This document shows positions 45,180 to 47,164 of a DNA stretch of 47,164 nucleotides, in pieces (the stretch's first letter is position 1; every line of letters begins with the position of its first letter). The notes beneath the pieces are model-generated. The model saw only the letters and a program-made list of their open reading frames with translations, was not told where the DNA came from and ran no database searches. The translations under genes were made by a program, and so were the position numbers. Origin of the DNA: Candidatus Bipolaricaulota bacterium (GTDB lineage: Bacteria > Bipolaricaulota > Bipolaricaulia > UBA7950 > UBA9294); NCBI GenBank assembly GCA_023132915.1, contig JAGLXM010000283.1, positions 1 through 47,164 on the forward strand, written 5' to 3'.

Positions 45180-47060
45180 TCATTCCGCGTCAAGTAGGAA
45201 GGAGACCGGGTTGAAGGTCCAGCCCTGTTCCTTTAATCCTCTAACGAGCCGCTCTAACCTCTCGAGCCCCTCGCCCTGCCGCACGTGGTAGAAGAACGAG
45301 GCAAGTGCGCCATGGGGTAAACCAGAGAGCAGCCGCGCTTCGTTCAGAATCCTTTCCACGTCAGCATCGGGAGAGCTCCCTTTGACATAGTCCAGGTTTG
45401 TTGGTACGTACAGACTGTTTTTGACCTCCACCGGATAGGGGATTAGGTTCAGGTCAAACCCCCAGTGCGGGTTCTCATACAACAGATCGAAGTGCCGTTC
45501 AAAAACGGTGTAGGCCTCTTGTCCTGCGGCATAATGTGGCGTCTCCCAGCCGACAAGGTAGGGGCGCAGGCCAGAGAACTCGACCTCCATCAAGGCATCG
45601 GCTACCCGCTGCTCGGCGTAGTCCGCGCCATCTACGGGAGCACCGCTCTTCTCATCCCAGAACTCGTAGTCCGCTGCCGTCTCACCATCGTATTGGTGCG
45701 TCGCCCCATGGAGGACGAACTCTCCCCCGTCCAAAAGGGCGTTCTTGATCTTCACCCTACTATCGCTGTCCCAGCTCAGGCGGGCCTTTTCGCCACCCGC
45801 GCTCACATATATTGGGATCAAAGCCAACGTAAATGGGACGCCTTCGCTTCGCAGGAATCCGGTTATCGCGAGCAACTGCTCGGAGTCCGTGAAGGGACTG
45901 ATATCTTCAAGCCTCACGAGGGCCACCTTCCCCCGTTCAATCCCGTAGACTTCGTTCAGGATGTCGCAGAAGACAAGATGAGCGCTGAACGGGGCGTAGT
46001 ATGCTGTAGGATGGAACCCCACAAAATAGAAGCATTCTCCGTCCTCTAGATGGCCTTCCTGTTTTGCACTGACGATGATCGGAGCTCCATCGACGGCGGC
46101 ACGCACGCGAGCCAGCTCACTGTCGATTACGTCAACAAAGACGCGATCGGGAGAGAACAGCCCATAACCCACGCCGGAATCCAGATAGAGTAGCTCGCCT
46201 CGGGCATTTCCCGCGGAGAGCATCCCATAGCGCAGCCCACACTTAGGAAGGTACGCCTGGACCTTGTCCAGGTGGTAGCCCAGCCAAACGATCTTTTTCT
46301 TAGTTCTGCCCTCGCTTTCAAAGATATCCTCTATGAGCTCTGGGGGAGGGGGCTGGTCATAGTCCGTGGCATAATAGATGAGCACATCAAAATCCGTTAG
46401 GAGGCCCCGGTGATAGGCCTGATAGATGCCTTCTTGGTAGATGACCTGTACTCGAGTCCGATAGGCTGCCTCGAGCCAGACAGAGAGCCTAGAGACAAAC
46501 GGTTCGGTCAACTCTGTACGTCTTGAGGTAACGATAAGCGTCCGCGTCTCCACCTCTTGGCCAAAGATGCTCCTGATGACGAAGCTCGTGTAGGCCTCGC
46601 AGTAGGTCTCCCCGGACTGGGAAAGGAGCATCGCGTGGACCTGATACTCGCCCATATTCCGAAAAGGCTCTCCTGTTACGGGAAGCGTGAGCAAGGACTC
46701 ATCCCACTCGGCCCCCTTGCGCAGGGAAATGCCTCCTCGATGGGTTAGGGTTACAAAGGTTCCGAACGGCTGCCTCATTTCCACTTCCAGGCGCGCGTTC
46801 TCAATTCTGGGTACGGGTAGGTCGGTGTTTACCTTGAGCCACATGAATAGTTGAATAGACTCATCCGGATGATATTCATACTTGTTGGTCGATATCTCCA
46901 TGACGGCCAGAGGCGTTGCCGCATGCACACGATGGGCCGGTGCCTGTGAGAAGAGGAGAAGCAGCGCGATCCCAACTAGCAGAACCAACCGCCTTCTGTG
47001 TTGTCGCGTCCCCTTTCCAGACTCCGTTTCACTTGCGATTCTCCAGATCAATTTCTTCAT
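45180..47060 (-). CDS. DUF2334 (polysaccharide deacetylase-like) secreted protein
   Basis: Signal peptide; KVALVRLEDISPFTDSEQLLAITGFLRSEGVPFTLALIPIYV; FVLHGATHQYDGE; start after aaaaggaggt. Confidence 0.8.
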   Translation of the reverse strand: MKKLIWRIASETESGKGTRQHRRRLVLLVGIALLLLFSQAPAHRVHAATPLAVMEISTNKYEYHPDESIQLFMWLKVNTDLPVPRIENARLEVEMRQPFGTFVTLTHRGGISLRKGAEWDESLLTLPVTGEPFRNMGEYQVHAMLLSQSGETYCEAYTSFVIRSIFGQEVETRTLIVTSRRTELTEPFVSRLSVWLEAAYRTRVQVIYQEGIYQAYHRGLLTDFDVLIYYATDYDQPPPPELIEDIFESEGRTKKKIVWLGYHLDKVQAYLPKCGLRYGMLSAGNARGELLYLDSGVGYGLFSPDRVFVDVIDSELARVRAAVDGAPIIVSAKQEGHLEDGECFYFVGFHPTAYYAPFSAHLVFCDILNEVYGIERGKVALVRLEDISPFTDSEQLLAITGFLRSEGVPFTLALIPIYVSAGGEKARLSWDSDSRVKIKNALLDGGEFVLHGATHQYDGETAADYEFWDEKSGAPVDGADYAEQRVADALMEVEFSGLRPYLVGWETPHYAAGQEAYTVFERHFDLLYENPHWGFDLNLIPYPVEVKNSLYVPTNLDYVKGSSPDADVERILNEARLLSGLPHGALASFFYHVRQGEGLERLERLVRGLKEQGWTFNPVSFLLDAE

Positions 47061-47164
47061 TCTTGATACCTCCTTTTTTCTCTTTCTGCTGCTGTAACTA
47101 CCATTACGGTAAAACGATGGCTTTTGTGGTATAATGAAGAAGGCACACAGTGAATAACTCAATT

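Noticed and set aside
1-47164. CRISPR arrays, tRNA and rRNA genes
   Set aside because: No regularly spaced repeats, cloverleaf-like segments or rRNA signatures noticed by eye; a tRNAscan/Infernal run would be decisive.

Overview
The 47,164 bp window is a bacterial chromosomal segment. I read it by eye from the sequence and the supplied ORF track; no searches were run. (1) Positions 1-6000 are housekeeping-type genes: a folE-like GTP cyclohydrolase I fragment running off the left edge and missing from the ORF track, a DUF5693-like membrane protein, a SpoIVB/S55-type peptidase, and murF. (2) A small hicBA toxin-antitoxin cassette at about 6.0-6.9 kb sits between exact 25-bp direct repeats that duplicate the 3' end of kdgK. 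It also contains fragments of a second hicB and a second hicA. (3) A long co-oriented minus-strand catabolic block runs from about 31.5 down to 6.9 kb. In transcription order: IclR regulator, oligopeptide-type SBP, UroD-type methyltransferase, corrinoid protein, two ABC permeases, MttB-like methyltransferase, SDR, M29-like protein, Asp/Glu/hydantoin racemase family, ferredoxin remnant, flavin reductase, DUF917, small zinc-binding protein, ferredoxin, tungsten AOR, an IS200/IS605-like palindromic element, two PLP aminotransferases, a glycyl radical enzyme (GRE) and its activase, an eda remnant, nitroreductase, eda and kdgK. The GRE keeps its catalytic Cys motif but has Ala where the radical-bearing Gly should be (RVAAYVA instead of RVAGYSA). 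(4) Positions 31.8-37.3 kb carry a Lon-like protease, a PLD-family protein, a small zinc-ribbon membrane protein and NfeD. (5) A minus-strand exopolysaccharide locus at about 37.8-47.1 kb contains wecB, a VTC/CotH deletion scar, two GH113-like proteins (one with an alpha/alpha-toroid domain), a processive GT2, an RHH regulator and a DUF2334 deacetylase. Beside it, on the plus strand, is a probable c-di-GMP-I (GEMM) riboswitch facing only a 37-codon truncated ORF. No rRNA, tRNA or CRISPR array was recognised.
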